From: Marinobacter sp. AC-23
GTDB lineage: Bacteria > Pseudomonadota > Gammaproteobacteria > Pseudomonadales > Oleiphilaceae
DNA: 35,777 nucleotides
Assembly: GCF_001858325.1 (NCBI RefSeq)
Contig: NZ_MBPP01000043.1
Location: 1-35,777 of the forward strand
Direction: 5' to 3'
Shown: positions 23,809 to 34,100 of the stretch, piece by piece
Position numbering within the stretch: position 1 is the first letter of the stretch
Layout: every line of letters starts with the position of its first letter
The notes under the pieces: model-generated
What the model saw: the letters and a program-made list of their open reading frames with translations, nothing else
Database searches by the model: none
What the model was told of the DNA's origin: nothing
Translations under genes and position numbers: made by a program

Positions 23809-24711
23809 ATGAAAAAAACGGACTGGCCCATCCGTTGGGATTTGCTGCTTCGCTACCGACTCATTGAAACCGTCGCACTGTGGGAAGGTCGCTTGACGAC
23901 AAACCACATCTGCCACAGTTTTGGTATCGGCCGGCAGCAGGCATCTAAAGACATAAATACCTATCTGCGCGAGCTTGCGCCAGGCAACCTTGTTTATGAT
24001 CGGCACCTCAAGGGCTACGTACCGTCGGCAAATTATAAGCCGGCAGTAACCCGAGGGCATGTTAGCGAATACCAGGATCTGCTCGCTCGCCAGCAAAGCC
24101 TTAGCAGCACCTTTGAAACCCTTGAGGTCGGCCTACCAGACAACACAGTTGTCTACGGCCCCAATCGTGTTATAGCACCTGAGACCATGCGAGCGGTCGT
24201 AACGGCAACCCGCCATGGCAGGCAGCTAAGGGCAAGCTACTCGTCCCTTAGCCGTCCTGAGGCAGTAGAGGGTATTCTCGAGCCCCACACACTGGTGTGC
24301 ACCGGCAACAATTGGCACCTGCGCGCTTGGTGCGACTCCAACCGGGAATTCAGGGATTTTGCCCTCAGCCGTTTCCATGCAGCACCCACGGCCCTGCGGC
24401 AAAAAGCCAAACACACAAGCCAGAAAGATGATGACTGGAATCGCCGAGTCACAATGACGATCTCCCCCGACCACCGCCTGACCGAAGCCCAGCAAAAAAT
24501 CATCGAACTGGATTACGGTATGCACAATGGTCGCCTGAACGTTGATGCTCGGGCCGCTCTGGCGCCGTATGTTTTGTCGCAGCTTGGAATCACGCTAGAC
24601 AACCATCACCCTGACCCACTGATCCAACAGCTTGAACTGACCAATCCAGATCAACTTGGGTTTGGCAGCAAGCGCGAACGCGCCCTCAAAGCCGTCGCTG
24701 GCCTCAGCTAA
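23809..24711 (+). CDS. WYL-domain transcriptional regulator of the BrxR/CapW type
   Basis: A 300-residue regulator. The N-terminal winged helix (RWDLLLRYRLIETVALWEGR then HSFGIGRQQASKDINTYLRE) is followed by ELAPGNLVYDR and a KGYVPSANYKP segment. Next come a WYL domain (about 125-205: LRASYSSLSRP, EPHTLVCTGNNWHLRAWC, FRDFALSRF) and a C-terminal WCX-like domain. This order and the LAPGNLVYDR signature match BrxR/CapW repressors, which control BREX, CBASS and other phage-defence operons and are thought to sense a nucleotide-type ligand. No defence system adjoins it; a secreted nuclease gene starts 16 bases downstream. The family match is strong; the role here is open. Confidence 0.85.
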   Translation: MKKTDWPIRWDLLLRYRLIETVALWEGRLTTNHICHSFGIGRQQASKDINTYLRELAPGNLVYDRHLKGYVPSANYKPAVTRGHVSEYQDLLARQQSLSSTFETLEVGLPDNTVVYGPNRVIAPETMRAVVTATRHGRQLRASYSSLSRPEAVEGILEPHTLVCTGNNWHLRAWCDSNREFRDFALSRFHAAPTALRQKAKHTSQKDDDWNRRVTMTISPDHRLTEAQQKIIELDYGMHNGRLNVDARAALAPYVLSQLGITLDNHHPDPLIQQLELTNPDQLGFGSKRERALKAVAGLS

Positions 24712-24727
24712 CTATTAAGCATTCAGC

Positions 24728-26489
24728 GTGAACTTAAGCACACGATGTTTTTGTGCCTTCACTTTTATTCTATTACTGCTGTCAGCCTCTGAGGCACTGG
24801 CAGCAAATACCTGTGGCGAGCGGGCAACTGCCATTTCTGCGGTCCAAGGTGAGGTCGACACATCACCGCTGGTTGGCCACAAGGTTACCGTTGAGGGCAT
24901 CCTCACCATCGATGCCCGCATGGAAGGCGGGTTTGCCGGCTTTTATCTGCAACAGGCTGAAGATGAAACCGACGGCAACCCCGAAACCTCTGAAGCCTTG
25001 TTTGTTTTTACCCGCAAAGAGACGGGTGTGCCCGGTGATCGCCTGCGCGTTACGGGTACCGTAAAGGAATTCCACGGCCTAACTGAGCTTGCGAATATCC
25101 AAACGATCATTGCCTGTGGCTCTGCCCCACTTCCACAAGCCCAGGTTCTAACGCTACTGTGGCCAGCCACACTGGAGCCCCTTGAAAACATGCGAGTCAA
25201 GGTGGCCCAACCGTTAACGGTTATCGATTCCTGGAACCTGGCACGCTACGGCGAGCTCACATTGGCAGCGGCTGATCAGGTGATACCTACGGAATATTTG
25301 GAGCCCGGCCCACAAGCAGCACAAATCGCCAAGCGGAACCGACAACAAAGACTTCTGCTGGATGATGGCCGCAGTATACGCCACCCTGACCCCACCCCTT
25401 GGCCCTCCGAAGGCCTGAGCGGCAAGAACACAATTCGCAGCGGCGATAAAATCCGCGAGCTGTCTGGCGTCCTTGATTACCGGTTCGGAGCCTGGCGAAT
25501 ACAACCGGAAAGTCTGCCGGTTTTTGAGCTGCAAACACTCGGCCGCCAGCCCCTGCACGGCCCGCAGATCCGCATGTTCGTGTTATGACGATGAACCTGG
25601 AAAACTATTTTAATGGCGACGGAAAAGGCCAAGGCTTTCCAACGACCCGTGGGGCCGCGTCCGCGCTGGCATTTGAGATACAGCATCGGCGACTGGTAGA
25701 GGCTCTGCGTCGCCCAGACCCAGACATTCTGGCTGTCACTGAGCTGGAGAACGACGGCTATGGCGCAGCCAGCGCAATAGCACAGCTGGCCCGCGCACTC
25801 GGTCCAAAATGGACCTTTGTTAAGACCCCAGGTGCCGATGGCAGCGATCAGATACGCACCGGCTTGCTGTATCGCCGTGACCGCATCGTTTCCGAGACTC
25901 AACCAGAACGCCTGAACACCGGCCTGTTCAGCCAGCGGGGCCGCCCGCCATTGGCACAGATTTTCCGGTCTAGGGGGCAACGCCTTGCCATTCAAGTGGT
26001 GGTACCACACCTGAAGTCAAAATCGTGCAGAGGTGCAACCGGTCAAAACCAGGACAAGAACGATGGCCAGGCTGCTACGCCCAACGCCGCACCAAAACCA
26101 CACGCGCAGTTGTCGAATGGATTGAGCAGCTACCGCAAATACCCGATCTTGCTGGCACATTAATTACCGGCGATCTCAACAGCTATTTCCATGAAACACC
26201 ACTGCAGGTTCTGCAGCACGCTGGATTCACCAGCATGGTGCACCACTTCCACCCCTGCACGGCCCAGCAATGCGACCAATACACGTACAGATACAAGGGT
26301 GAAAAAGGGTCGTTGGACTACGCTCTCGCCTCCGCATCGCTCAAAGGTCGGGTTCTCGATGCCCAAACCTGGGCCATCAATGCCGATGAGCCATTGGTGC
26401 TAGGGTACAAAGACAACCTGCCTGGCACGACTGCGTTGCCCTGGCGCTCCTCTGACCACAACCCGGTTATTATCGATATCCAGCTCTAA
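24728..26489 (+). pseudogene. Secreted endonuclease/exonuclease/phosphatase-family nuclease, two frameshifts
   Basis: Read across three frames this is one extracellular nuclease of the ExeM/NucH kind. It has a signal peptide (CAFTFILLLLSASEALA), an OB-fold region (about 35-130, VTVEGILTID...RVTGTVKEF), and then the EEP catalytic domain with NLENYFNGDGKG, AVTELENDGYG (catalytic Glu), ITGDLNSYF and SSDHNPVI (Asp-His). One base is missing near 25582 (adding a G gives FVVMTMNLENYF) and one near 26070 (adding a G gives DGQGCYAQRR). The start GTG 24728 lacks a clear ribosome binding site. Domains are complete, so the gene may be intact in the real organism. It lies 16 bases after the WYL regulator. 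Confidence 0.8.
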
Positions 26490-26655
26490 CCGGCCCCTCA
26501 TATTCCTGAATAATTCCGCTGGCATACGCTCCAATTGGCCTCTCGTGCCCATTGACCCGTCATTGAAGTCATGGGGGCGAGGTGCCGCAACGGTCATAAT
26601 CAAAGGTATTGGTTAATCCGTCAGACAACAAGAACAGCTTATAACAAGGATTCTC

Positions 26656-27726
26656 ATGCGTGTTTCTGCTTCTGTCACACAGGATCTGGGTATGCCGGCC
26701 ATCTACCTGCATATACTGGCTGAACTGTTGCGCACCATTGGTCTGGACGAACGCGACTTGCTGCTTCGGGTTGGGTTGGACCCCGCCAGGCTGCAGTCTA
26801 CAAGTGTCAGAGTTAGCCAGGCGCAAGCCAGTGAGTTTGTGACCCGCGCAATCATTGAAAGCGGCGAACCCGGCCTTGGCATTATGCTGGCCCGCGAGCT
26901 GAAGCTGCCATTGCACGGCGCGCTAGGCGTGGCTGTGATGAGCAGCCGCACCCTGAAGGATGCGCTGGGCCTGATGACCCGTTACCTCACCTTACGGGCG
27001 CCACACCTAAGTGTTCGCAGCCGTGAGCACGGCAACGCAGTGCACTACACCATTCTGTGTGATGGCGACCCTGGGCCTCTGCAAGGGTTCATTATGGACG
27101 CCATGCTGTTTGGTTGCGCCTTCATGGGAGAACAACTTACCGGTACCGCCATTGGAGGGTCTGGAATTCTGAGGAAAGGCGCAGAACCCCCATACTTCCA
27201 TCGCTTCCGACAGTCGATTTTGATGCCGGTTAGTTACAACTCGCAAGAAAATGCCCTGGTCATCCCCCTTAATGCGTTGTCAGCGCCTATCCGCTTCAGC
27301 GACGACCAACTTGCAGAGTCGTCCCGCGCCCAGTGTGAAGAGGCGCTGAAGCAGCTTACCGAAGATGCGGGCTTCGCTTGCCGGGTAAGGCGAGTGATTG
27401 AAACCAGCTACCCCTTCCCACCAAAGCTGGCACGGGTAGCTGCGACACTGTTTGTATCAGAGCGCACGTTAAAGCGTCGGCTTCAGGAAGAGCAGGCCAG
27501 TTTTCAGAACCTGGTGGACCAGGTTCGGTTAGAGCGCGCCAGGGAGCTGCTCACCGGCACTAACATAAATCTGAACCAGGTTGCAGATGTTTTGGGCTAT
27601 GCAGATGCTGCAAACTTTACCCGTGCCTTCAAGCGCTGGACGGGGGTCAGCCCTAGCCACTACAGAGGCGCTGAACAGCAGTCAGCCGCCACGTTTCTGC
27701 GCGCCCGCATGCCGGCCCCTGCGTAA
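26656..27726 (+). CDS. AraC-family transcriptional regulator with Arabinose_bd-type N-terminus
   Basis: A 356-residue regulator. Residues about 20-210 match the N-terminal ligand region of the OruR/GbcA-like AraC subgroup (Arabinose_bd type). The C-terminus carries two helix-turn-helix motifs: ATLFVSERTLKRRLQEEQAS and DVLGYADAANFTRAFKRWTG then VSPSHYR. AAGGA precedes the ATG at a spacing of five to six bases. The target is unknown; neighbours (a nuclease before it, queE converging after it with no gap) do not suggest one. Confidence 0.9.
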   Translation: MRVSASVTQDLGMPAIYLHILAELLRTIGLDERDLLLRVGLDPARLQSTSVRVSQAQASEFVTRAIIESGEPGLGIMLARELKLPLHGALGVAVMSSRTLKDALGLMTRYLTLRAPHLSVRSREHGNAVHYTILCDGDPGPLQGFIMDAMLFGCAFMGEQLTGTAIGGSGILRKGAEPPYFHRFRQSILMPVSYNSQENALVIPLNALSAPIRFSDDQLAESSRAQCEEALKQLTEDAGFACRVRRVIETSYPFPPKLARVAATLFVSERTLKRRLQEEQASFQNLVDQVRLERARELLTGTNINLNQVADVLGYADAANFTRAFKRWTGVSPSHYRGAEQQSAATFLRARMPAPA

Positions 27727-28383
27727 TCAATCGATACCGATGATTTTATGCATTTGCAGAGTCAGGCGCCAACGGGGATGAGCCAGGCAGTAATCCGTTG
27801 CCTTGCGAGTGTTACTCTGTTTGACCGGATCTGTGCCGCCCTCAGAGGCGGACGGAGAAGCCATAGGCGACAGGAAAAAATGCTGTGCGTTCAGGTGAGT
27901 AAACCTTTCTGGCAGGGCTTTGGCCTGAGGGTATACCAGCTTCAGCTCATCGCAGGTTTGAATCACCACCGGGGCATCGGCCTTGGGACTCACGCACAAC
28001 CAGTCAATACCGGACGGCGCGGGCAGAGTGCCGTTGGTTTCCACACCCACTTCAAAACCCAACTGGTGGAAAGCCTCAATCAGCGGTTCATCCAGCTGCA
28101 ATAAAGGCTCTCCGCCGGTACAAACCACATAAGGCGCGCCCGGTGCCTCTGGCCACAAACTGTGTATGTGGGCCGCCAGAGCCTCTGCGGTTTCAAAAGT
28201 CCCACCATTTTGGCCATCGGTGCCCACAAAGTCCGTATCACAAAAATTACAGACTGCCGTGGCGCGGTCTTTCTCCCGGCCTGTCCACAAGTTGCACTTA
28301 CTAAAACGGCAGAACACTGCGGCGCGGCCTGCTTGAGCCCCCTCGCCCTGCAAGGTATAAAAGGCTTCTTTTACCCGATACAT
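27727..28383 (-). CDS. queE: 7-carboxy-7-deazaguanine synthase (radical SAM)
   Basis: A 218-residue radical SAM enzyme of queuosine biosynthesis, converting 6-carboxy-tetrahydropterin to 7-carboxy-7-deazaguanine. The iron-sulphur cysteines have the QueE-specific CX14CX2C spacing (Cys30, Cys45, Cys48), and VCTGGEPLLQLDEPLIEAF is the SAM-binding GGEP motif. The start ATG shares its A with the queC stop (TGATG), so the two are coupled. It converges on the AraC gene with no intergenic base. An ordinary, complete member. Confidence 0.94.
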   Translation of the reverse strand: MYRVKEAFYTLQGEGAQAGRAAVFCRFSKCNLWTGREKDRATAVCNFCDTDFVGTDGQNGGTFETAEALAAHIHSLWPEAPGAPYVVCTGGEPLLQLDEPLIEAFHQLGFEVGVETNGTLPAPSGIDWLCVSPKADAPVVIQTCDELKLVYPQAKALPERFTHLNAQHFFLSPMASPSASEGGTDPVKQSNTRKATDYCLAHPRWRLTLQMHKIIGID

Positions 28384-29046
28384 CAGCGCCCCGCCTCATA
28401 GGCCAGTGGGTCCGCAAGGCTATTTTCGGCAAAAGCTTCAAGTCGCTCTACGCAAGAGCCACAAAGCCCGCAGGCCTTTTCCCGACCGTTGTAGCAGGTC
28501 CAGGTGTGGGCGTAGTCGAGCCCAAGCTTTAAGCCCTCGGCCAAAATGTCACCTTTGCTCATATGCATGAACGGGGCCTCAACACCCACGGGTTCGTAGT
28601 TGGCTACACGGCATACCGCATCCATTTTCTCCACAAACTCCGGCCGGCAGTCAGGTAGATCGCATGATCGCCCCCGTGGGCGCCGTACCATACTGCATTG
28701 GCATCCACAGTTACCGCATAGCCTGTGGCCAATGAGAGCAGAATCATATTGCGGTTGGGCACCACCGTGGCTTCATGTTTTCTTCTTCGTAATGGCCTTC
28801 GGGTATGTCGCTGTCGGAGGTCAGCGCAGAGCCGGACATAACCTCACTCATGGCGCGAATATCAATGACCTTGTGGGGGATATCCAGGGCGGCACACACT
28901 GAGTGTGCAACGTCCAGCTCACGGACATGACGCTGGCCATAGTTGAATGATAATGCATAAACCCGCAACCCTTGGGCGCGCGCGCGGTGAAGCAGCGTAA
29001 AGGAGTCCATGCCTCCGGAATAGATTACAACCACGGTGTCAGTCAT
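28383..29046 (-). pseudogene. queC: 7-cyano-7-deazaguanine synthase, two frameshifts
   Basis: Read across three frames this is a full QueC, the ATP-dependent enzyme that makes preQ0 from the QueE product. The N-terminal ATP-pyrophosphatase P-loop is [17 protein letters not shown] follows, and the C-terminal zinc site is [15 protein letters not shown]. One base is missing near 28771 (adding a C on the plus strand restores [16 protein letters not shown]) and one near 28654 (adding a G on the plus strand restores [16 protein letters not shown]). Both are in G/C runs. Because queE downstream is intact and coupled, sequencing error is more likely than real loss. Confidence 0.88.
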
Positions 29047-29192
29047 GCAGGCTCCTGGCAAAGGGATAAAGGTTCTGTAAAGACCGGGTAATAGAATAGG
29101 CGTATTGTAACAGCGCAAAGGCGGGTTGAGTTCGCGTCCGTGAACACGGGCAGGTAAACTGCCCTCAAAACACACCGATAGCCAGACAACCA

Positions 29193-29693
29193 ATGACCAC
29201 ACAACTACGCCCAGCGTGTATCGACTTTGAGGCATCAAGCCTCGACCTCATTGCAAGCTACCCAATTGAAGTAGGCGTTTGCACGCCCGACGGTGAGCTA
29301 CATAGTTGGCTCATTGCGCCCGAGACATTCTGGCAGGACTGGTCTGAAAGCGCGGAGCAAATCCACGGCATTTCTAAAGAAAGACTTTTGGCTGAGGGCG
29401 TGACAGCCGCCGAGGTGGCCCACCACCTTAATCAGTTACTATCGGGCCAGGTGTTCTGCGACGCTTGGACATTTGACAGCTTTTGGTTATACAGGCTGTT
29501 CCGGGCCGCCCGTTTGGAACCCGGATTTCACCTGGAGTCGATCTCTTTACTGCTTAGCTCTCGACAGGTGAAGCAGTGGTCATCCGCACGGCAGCAAGTT
29601 ATTTTTGACCTGGACCTGCCCATTCACCGGGCGGCAAACGACGCACTGATTCTGCAAAAAACCTGGGAGTACGTTACAGACCGCGCACTCTGA
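29193..29693 (+). CDS. DEDD-type 3'-5' exonuclease (RNase T / DnaQ superfamily)
   Basis: A 166-residue exonuclease domain with the DEDDh motif set: CIDFEASS (Asp, Glu) at residues 9-16, the second Asp in [11 protein letters not shown], and HRAANDAL near the C-terminus, supplying the His and final Asp. It contains nothing beyond the domain, so it is a stand-alone exonuclease acting on an unknown RNA or DNA. It is divergent from queC. Its last 20 bases overlap the end of the convergent membrane-protein gene. Confidence 0.85.
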   Translation: MTTQLRPACIDFEASSLDLIASYPIEVGVCTPDGELHSWLIAPETFWQDWSESAEQIHGISKERLLAEGVTAAEVAHHLNQLLSGQVFCDAWTFDSFWLYRLFRAARLEPGFHLESISLLLSSRQVKQWSSARQQVIFDLDLPIHRAANDALILQKTWEYVTDRAL

Positions 29694-29907
29694 GGACAAT
29701 CATCTCCAGACCATCCCTTAAGGTGTACAGGGTCCAGTAGGTAACCAAAGCCATCAACCCTGCACCAACAACGGTGAAGACAAGATCGTCACCAACAATC
29801 CTACCTTTTGCCAGCACCATGTACATGGCCAGTAAAGCGATCAGAACGATTTCTACAGCAAAATGGGAGCGGAACTTGTTGCGGGCAGATCCGGATTCTT
29901 CGGACAT
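29674..29907 (-). CDS. Small two-helix membrane protein of unknown function
   Basis: About 77 residues from ATG 29907; the frame extends five codons further to a TTG. A polar N-terminus (SEESGSARNKFRS) is followed by two predicted membrane helices (AVEIVLIALLAMYMVLA and LVFTVVGAGLMALVTYWTLY) and a short basic tail. I do not recognise the family. It overlaps the exonuclease gene tail to tail and stands alone on its strand. Confidence 0.6.
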   Translation of the reverse strand: MSEESGSARNKFRSHFAVEIVLIALLAMYMVLAKGRIVGDDLVFTVVGAGLMALVTYWTLYTLRDGLEMIVLRVRGL

Positions 29908-30088
29908 TTTCTTAGGTTTCAACCTCTGGGTATCTTTCAGTATGGGTGATTAGTTAGTGTACAAATTATCACCCAAACAGCCCCGAGTATCTGTACGAGT
30001 TAGTGGCTACGAACTTTCCACTACCGAAAAAACACAACCATACAGCCTGCACTTAAAGGAAAAATCCTTTGCGTACCTGGCTGGCAGA

Positions 30089-30502
30089 TCAGTGATGCCG
30101 ATTCAGCCCCTGAATCATTGCTGCGTCGCTGCCGTGCACCACTGCGTAGTTGCTCACTACGTCGTGAATTTTTTCCTGGGAGTAGGGTTTAACCACATAG
30201 CCGTTGGCTCCCGCACTGATTGCCCTCTGAATGCTGTCAATGGAGTCATCCGCAGTGACCAGCACAATATGCTGCCCCTCTCGAGACTCTTTAAACGACT
30301 GCATTAATTCGTGGCCATCACCGTCTGGCAAGCCAATATCCAGCAATATAATATGGAACTTGCCCCCATCAAACGCTTTGCGGGCCGCAGCGGCATTCTC
30401 ACATTCCGTCACATCCGTAGCGCCGGCTTTGTAGAGCATATCAACCAGCCGCTCACGCATCACCGGCTCGTCTTCTACAACCAGTACCGTCAATTTATCC
30501 AT
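30089..30502 (-). CDS. Single-domain response regulator (CheY-like)
   Basis: A 137-residue receiver domain with no output domain: the acidic pocket VVEDEP at residues 8-13, the phospho-acceptor Asp55 in ILLDIGLPDGDG, the conserved Thr in VLVTADDS and Lys in YVVKPYSQ. The frame extends upstream to 30655, but ATG 30502 has AAGGAG eight bases ahead. It is the last gene of an operon behind a hybrid kinase and a membrane protein, and probably receives phosphate from that kinase's HPt domain, acting by protein contact. Confidence 0.9.
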   Translation of the reverse strand: MDKLTVLVVEDEPVMRERLVDMLYKAGATDVTECENAAAARKAFDGGKFHIILLDIGLPDGDGHELMQSFKESREGQHIVLVTADDSIDSIQRAISAGANGYVVKPYSQEKIHDVVSNYAVVHGSDAAMIQGLNRHH

Positions 30503-30560
30503 CCTTATCTCCTTGTTGACGCCGGGCACATGACACGCAGGATTCATTGCAGGACAGCGA

Positions 30561-31111
30561 TTACCACGAATCGGCGCCTGTATGGCGGGGCAAATCCAGC
30601 GGCGCATGTCCGGTCTGTGGAGGGCGGACAACATCGGTGGAATGCCCTTCAACATTCACGGCATTACCTTCCCGGCCGCCCTCATGGGTCAAAATATTGC
30701 TGATACCCACCGCCGTAGAATAAAGCGAGATTGCAATAATCAGCAGGATTGGCTGCACAAATGCTACAAACCCCGGTACCTCGGAGCCCCCATGATACTC
30801 AGCATCAGGATAATCGCCGGCCCCAGCACCACAAACAGCGTCAGAGCTATAAAGAATACAATACGCTCCTTGTAGGCGCCAAGGTCTCGATTTGTAACAA
30901 GTCCCAGCACAAACTTCCCAATGGCCAGCCCCGCAAGAATAGCAGCCGCTATGCTCAAGTCTGGCTGCATCAACATCCCATAGAGATTGCCATCCCAAAG
31001 TCGCTGCATGCCAATAACAAGGAACGGGAAAAGCACAAACAGGATATCGGCATAGGTGCCATACATCATGCTCATTGACTGATGTTCACGGTGTAATTGG
31101 CGCTCACTCAT
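30561..31111 (-). pseudogene. Four-helix membrane protein in signalling operon, one frameshift
   Basis: Read across two frames it is about 183 residues with four predicted membrane helices (ADILFVLFPFLVIGM, IAAAILAGLAIGKFVLGLV, IVFFIALTLFVVLGPAIILML, FVQPILLIIAISLYSTAVG) and a polar tail. One base is missing in the C-run at 30787-30791; adding one C on the plus strand gives MGGSEVPGFVAFVQP. I do not recognise the family. The start overlaps the kinase stop (ATGA), and the response regulator follows 58 bases later, so the three genes form one operon. Confidence 0.65.
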
Positions 31112-34100
31112 TGATTCGTTCCTGTTTTATTCTGTGTTAATTCACGCTCGATCATCTGATCCAATATCGCAAACTCACTGCGTATCTGGCCCCATTGCGG
31201 GTCAGTTTCTTTTACAAGCGCTTCTACAACGCCAGCCTGCCGGGTCATCTCAGGGTAACCCATAGCGCCTGCAGAACCTTTTATCTGGTGGGTTTCAAGC
31301 TCAAGCACTTTTTGATCGCTGCTCGCCATTGCGCCGCTCATTCTCTCTCGGCGCTGGCCCAACCCCGACAGGAACCTGACCACCAGGCGACTAATATCCT
31401 CATCTTCATCTGCGCGGCTCACCCCAAGGGGCACAGAATCCAGAAAACGACCTAACAATGCTTCTAGACGGCGCTCGTCAATGGGTTTGTCCAGAACCCC
31501 GTCACAACCCGCCTCACGCAGTGCGTCGGCTTCTTGCTGAACGCCTGCTGTAAACGCAATAATCGGGCGCCGGAATCCGGCCTGCCTAAGCAATCCCGTA
31601 GCCTCAACACCGTCCATTTCCGGCATGTGCCTGTCCATAAGCACCAGGTGCACAGATTCCGAAAGCGCTTTACGCACGGCTTCGTCGCCGGACTTAACGG
31701 TTACAACCTCCAGCCCCAAACGATTCAGCATCCGCTCCACCAACTGCTGGTTTTCGGCATTATCCTCAGCCACCAGCACCCTGCCATGGTATTGCTGGCC
31801 TGGCTCAGAGGTGCTGCCAGAATGAACCTTAAGATAACGGGCCAGAACCTCATAAAACCGCTGTTTGTCGATGGGTTTGGCCAGGTGTTCGTTACAGCCA
31901 GCCAATCGGTAATCGGCAATATCCTCGGTCATGACATTAGCGGTCAACGCTATTACCGGCGTATTCACCCCGGCCTCTCGCAACGCCGCCGTTGCATCAC
32001 GGCCATTCATGACCGGCATTTGAATATCCATGAGAATCAGATCAAACGACTCTCGAATGGCCAGCTCCAAGGCTTCCGCACCGTTGCCCACGTGCACCAG
32101 TTCAGCGCCCGTGCGGCCCACTAGCAGCGAAACCAGCCGGCGGTTCACGTCGTTATCTTCGGCACAGAGTATGCGCCCGGAAAGTCGCGGCGCCACCACC
32201 ATCGGAATGGCTCGCCGACGCTGGCTGAGTTCCGACGCATCCCGCAGAAAGTGAACCTGATCGATGGCACCGGTACGAATAGACAACTCAAACTCGCTGC
32301 CTTCTCCGTAGGTGCTGCTAACACGGATACTGCCACCCAGCATTTCTGCCAGTCGCCGTGAAATACTGAGGCCAAGGCCAGTGCCGCCATACTGCCGCGA
32401 AATAGCAGCACTGCCCTGGGCAAAAGGATCAAACAGCCGGCCAATCTGCTCGGGCTTCATCCCGATCCCGGTATCCACCACCCGGGCAACCAGAACCTCC
32501 TGCTCGCGATCACAGCGTATCGACAAGGAGATCGACCCTTTTTCCGTAAATTTGAGCGCATTTCCACACAAGTTGATAATAATCTGGCGCAACCGCGTTG
32601 GGTCTGTCTGAATTTTTTCGGGCAGCGGAAATTCGCAGAGTATATTAAACTCCAGACCTTTTTCACGGGCTCGCGGTGCAAAAAAGGCGCGAATTTCATC
32701 CAAAAGCTCGGGCAGGTTTACCGAGATCACATCCACATCCAATTTATTGGCATCGATTTTGGAGTGATCAAGAATGTCATTCACCAGCTCCAGAAGATGG
32801 CGGCCGCTACGGACAACCGTCTCTGCACTGCTGCGCTTTTCCTGGTCATCCAGGTCCGGATCCATCAGTGTTTCGCCATAGCCAATGATAGCTGCCAGGG
32901 GCGTGCGGATCTCGTGGCTCATGTTGGCAAGAAACTGGCTTTTTGCCTCTGCGGAGTTGCGGGCCAGCTCCTTTTCTAATCGCTCCTGTTCCCGCTCGCG
33001 CTCAATGCGCTGACGCCGATGGCTTTCCGTGGAATCGACACAGGTTCCTTCCAGGTGTGTGGGCTCACCTTCGGTGTCGTATGCGGTGTGGAGAGAGATA
33101 ATCGCCCAGCGCTCTTCTCCCGCCTGGGTCAGGTAGCGGGCCTCGACACCTTTTACCGTGCCCCGCGCCTCCAGCTGCTCAACTACCAACTCCCGCAGCC
33201 GGTTATCTGCAATACACACTTCCAGCACGTCAGGACTGCTCTCCAGCAACTCCCGGCTGCTGCCAAAGCCCATCAACCGTGCCATGGCAGGATTGGCCGT
33301 TACAAACTGGCGGCCGGCCGACATCTGGAAAACGCCCTCAATGGCGTTATCAAACAGTGACTGGTAACGCTGCAGGTTAGACAGCGCCCGCCGGCTCCAG
33401 CTCAGCGCCTGGCCTTGAACCTGTTTAATGCGATCGGCCAAGGCAAAGGAAAATAGAATAATCTGCGCCGTTAGCCCTATTTGAGGTGCGTAACCCGTGA
33501 ATGTATTGAGAGGCAGGTAACCCATAACGGTCAGGGCATATATGCCAAACCCCATAAGCGCCAGCGCCCAGGCAAAAAAGTACGAGCGAGCAGCAGGGTT
33601 GTAATACCGCCAGGACAAATAGCTGATCACGATCAAAATAAGGCAGAGCAGCACCGACCCGATAACAATCCATTCCATGGCAATGTGGTAAGGCACAAAC
33701 AAGGACAGTACAAAGGTGAGAACCACCGAGTAGAGGCACATTACCAGAACCCGGTCCAGATCCGGCGAGCGGGTACGGGTTTCAAGCAGTGCCCGGGCCA
33801 TGAGCAGGCCCCAGAACCAGGTCATGATGATCTGAAAATGCAGATACTCCTTATTGAACAACGCCGGGCGGCTGTCCAGCAGCTGGATACCATGGACCTG
33901 CTCTGTGGCGATAAACACCGCCGCTGAAACCAGATAAAGCACGTAGTAGATGTTACTGCGCTCACGAACCGAAACGGCCACAAACAGGTTGTAGGCCAGA
34001 ATGGCCAGCAGGCTACCCAGCAGAGCGCCACGGATAACCTCATCTACCGACACTTTTTCAATATAGCTATCGGGGCTCCAGAGGCTGATAGGTAGGCGAA

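Noticed and set aside
25575..25600. ATGA overlap in the nuclease gene as a genuine split, coupled two-protein nuclease
   Set aside because: The upstream part ends exactly inside the conserved NLENYFNGDG junction, and a second frameshift follows at 26070, so a missing base is simpler than a designed split.
29138..29164. Overlapping hairpins CCGTG-AA-CACGG and GGGCAG-GTAAA-CTGCCC before the exonuclease as a preQ1 riboswitch for the que genes
   Set aside because: They lie on the exonuclease side; the conserved preQ1 aptamer sequence is absent on both strands. They may be a minor leader structure only.
30055..30070. AAAGGA-AAAA-TCCTTT as terminator of the signalling operon
   Set aside because: The stem is short and AT-rich, and no T-run follows in the minus direction.
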